Shown piece by piece: positions 6,804 to 7,211 of a DNA stretch of 7,211 nucleotides. This DNA is from SZUA-36 sp964650905 (GTDB taxonomy: Bacteria > Pseudomonadota > Gammaproteobacteria > Xanthomonadales > SZUA-36): NCBI GenBank assembly GCA_964650905.1, contig CAZYVH010000117.1, positions 1 to 7,211 on the forward strand, in the 5' to 3' direction. The notes under the pieces are model-generated. The model worked only from the letters and a program-made list of their open reading frames with translations. It had not been told where the DNA came from and did no database searches. The position numbers and the translations under genes are program-made. Each line of letters opens with the position of its first letter. Within the stretch, counting starts at the first letter, position 1.

Positions 6804-7211
6804 TTATGGGCAATCGGAATTGTAGTGACTATTTAAACACGCCAATTGAGGCAGCGTTACCTCGAACTTAATAGCAGCAAGTTGCTCGGGCGACTTGCCG
6901 ATACGCTCCAGAAACAACAACCATCGTGGGTCACTGTAGAGCCTTGAAAACAGGCTTTCCACCGGTATGTCCGCCAAACCGGGATCGCCATATTTCACCG
7001 CCTTGTTCAGCCATTCGAAGGCCCGGTCGGTCTCACCCCGGAAGGCCAGCACGTAGGCGATGTTGTAGGCCGCATCGTGCCCGCAGGTAGAGCGCATAGG
7101 CCCTGGGATCAGTCGTCTGGGTGTGAGGACCTGCACCCAACAGTGTAACTTTCAACTGCTCAACCACCTGTTTCTGAGGTAGCAATACAAATCTGTCAAG
7201 CGCAAAGAAGC
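6804..7211 (-). pseudogene. Remnant of a TolB/TPR-type signalling protein with internal deletion and frameshift (5' end outside window)
   Basis: Reading leftwards from 7209, one frame encodes VVEQLKVTLLGAG and TTDPRAYALYLRAR, the segment that in adenylate-cyclase/CadC-like TPR proteins links the TolB-like domain to the first TPR. That frame reaches a stop at 7035-7033. A different frame, from about 7082 down to the TAA at 6806-6804, encodes GHDAAYNIAYVLAFRGETD, RAFEWLNKAVKYGDPGL, DPRWLLFLERIGKSPEQL and AAIKFEVTLP, the usual C-terminal TPR end of the same family. The second frame has a TGA at 7154-7152 and no ribosome binding site before its only usable GTG (7136). The two conserved blocks meet at about 7075-7086, so the TPR repeats normally between them are missing and the frame is shifted. 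It is convergent with the BNR gene, 29 bases from its stop. A separate small TPR-tail protein starting at GTG 7136 is possible but unlikely. Confidence 0.75.

Noticed and set aside
6786..6812. Possible terminator hairpin TGCCCA/TGGGCA between the convergent genes
   Set aside because: The six-base arms enclose a 15-base loop with no following T-tract, and the right arm lies in the end of the minus-strand remnant.

Overview
The window is a piece of a moderately GC-rich bacterial chromosome. The organism is most likely a gammaproteobacterium: the aminotransferase and aldehyde dehydrogenase read like Pseudomonas/Escherichia polyamine-catabolism enzymes, a REP-like 'GGGGTC(G/A)GATTCAAATG' palindrome is present, and a remnant of a TPR/adenylate-cyclase-type protein lies at the right end. 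The genus cannot be told from this sequence. I see no rRNA, tRNA, CRISPR array, insertion sequence or plasmid function.

Left part (1-3372): a catabolic module. A class III omega-aminotransferase (SpuC-like, minus strand, cut by the window edge) diverges from a PuuC-like aldehyde dehydrogenase (plus strand). The 136-base gap between them holds two perfect inverted repeats that look like operators. A major facilitator transporter of the anion:cation symporter type follows the dehydrogenase on the same strand after 128 bases. Together they suggest uptake of an amine or organic-anion substrate, transamination of an amine (putrescine or similar) to an aldehyde, and oxidation of the aldehyde to the acid.

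Middle (3373-3609): a non-coding stretch. A 71-base REP-like imperfect palindrome starts five bases after the transporter stop. Further on is a second, nested palindrome, then a good -10 box and a ribosome binding site for the next gene.

Right part (3610-6774): one large gene for a secreted protein of 1054 residues. It has a signal peptide, eleven Asp-box (BNR) motifs and a C-terminal Ig-like plus helical region. It belongs to the bacterial 'VPS10/sortilin-like, WD40/YVTN/BNR-repeat glycosyl hydrolase' family, whose activity is not established. The spacing of the Asp boxes suggests two seven-bladed propellers.

Right edge (6804-7211, minus strand): a broken gene. Two conserved pieces of a TolB/TPR-type signalling protein lie in different reading frames and are joined directly, with the TPR middle missing, so it is a pseudogene carrying an internal deletion and a frameshift.

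I did not find a convincing new defence or mobile system. The points most worth following are the architecture of the BNR protein, the deletion-fused TPR remnant, and the regulatory palindromes.
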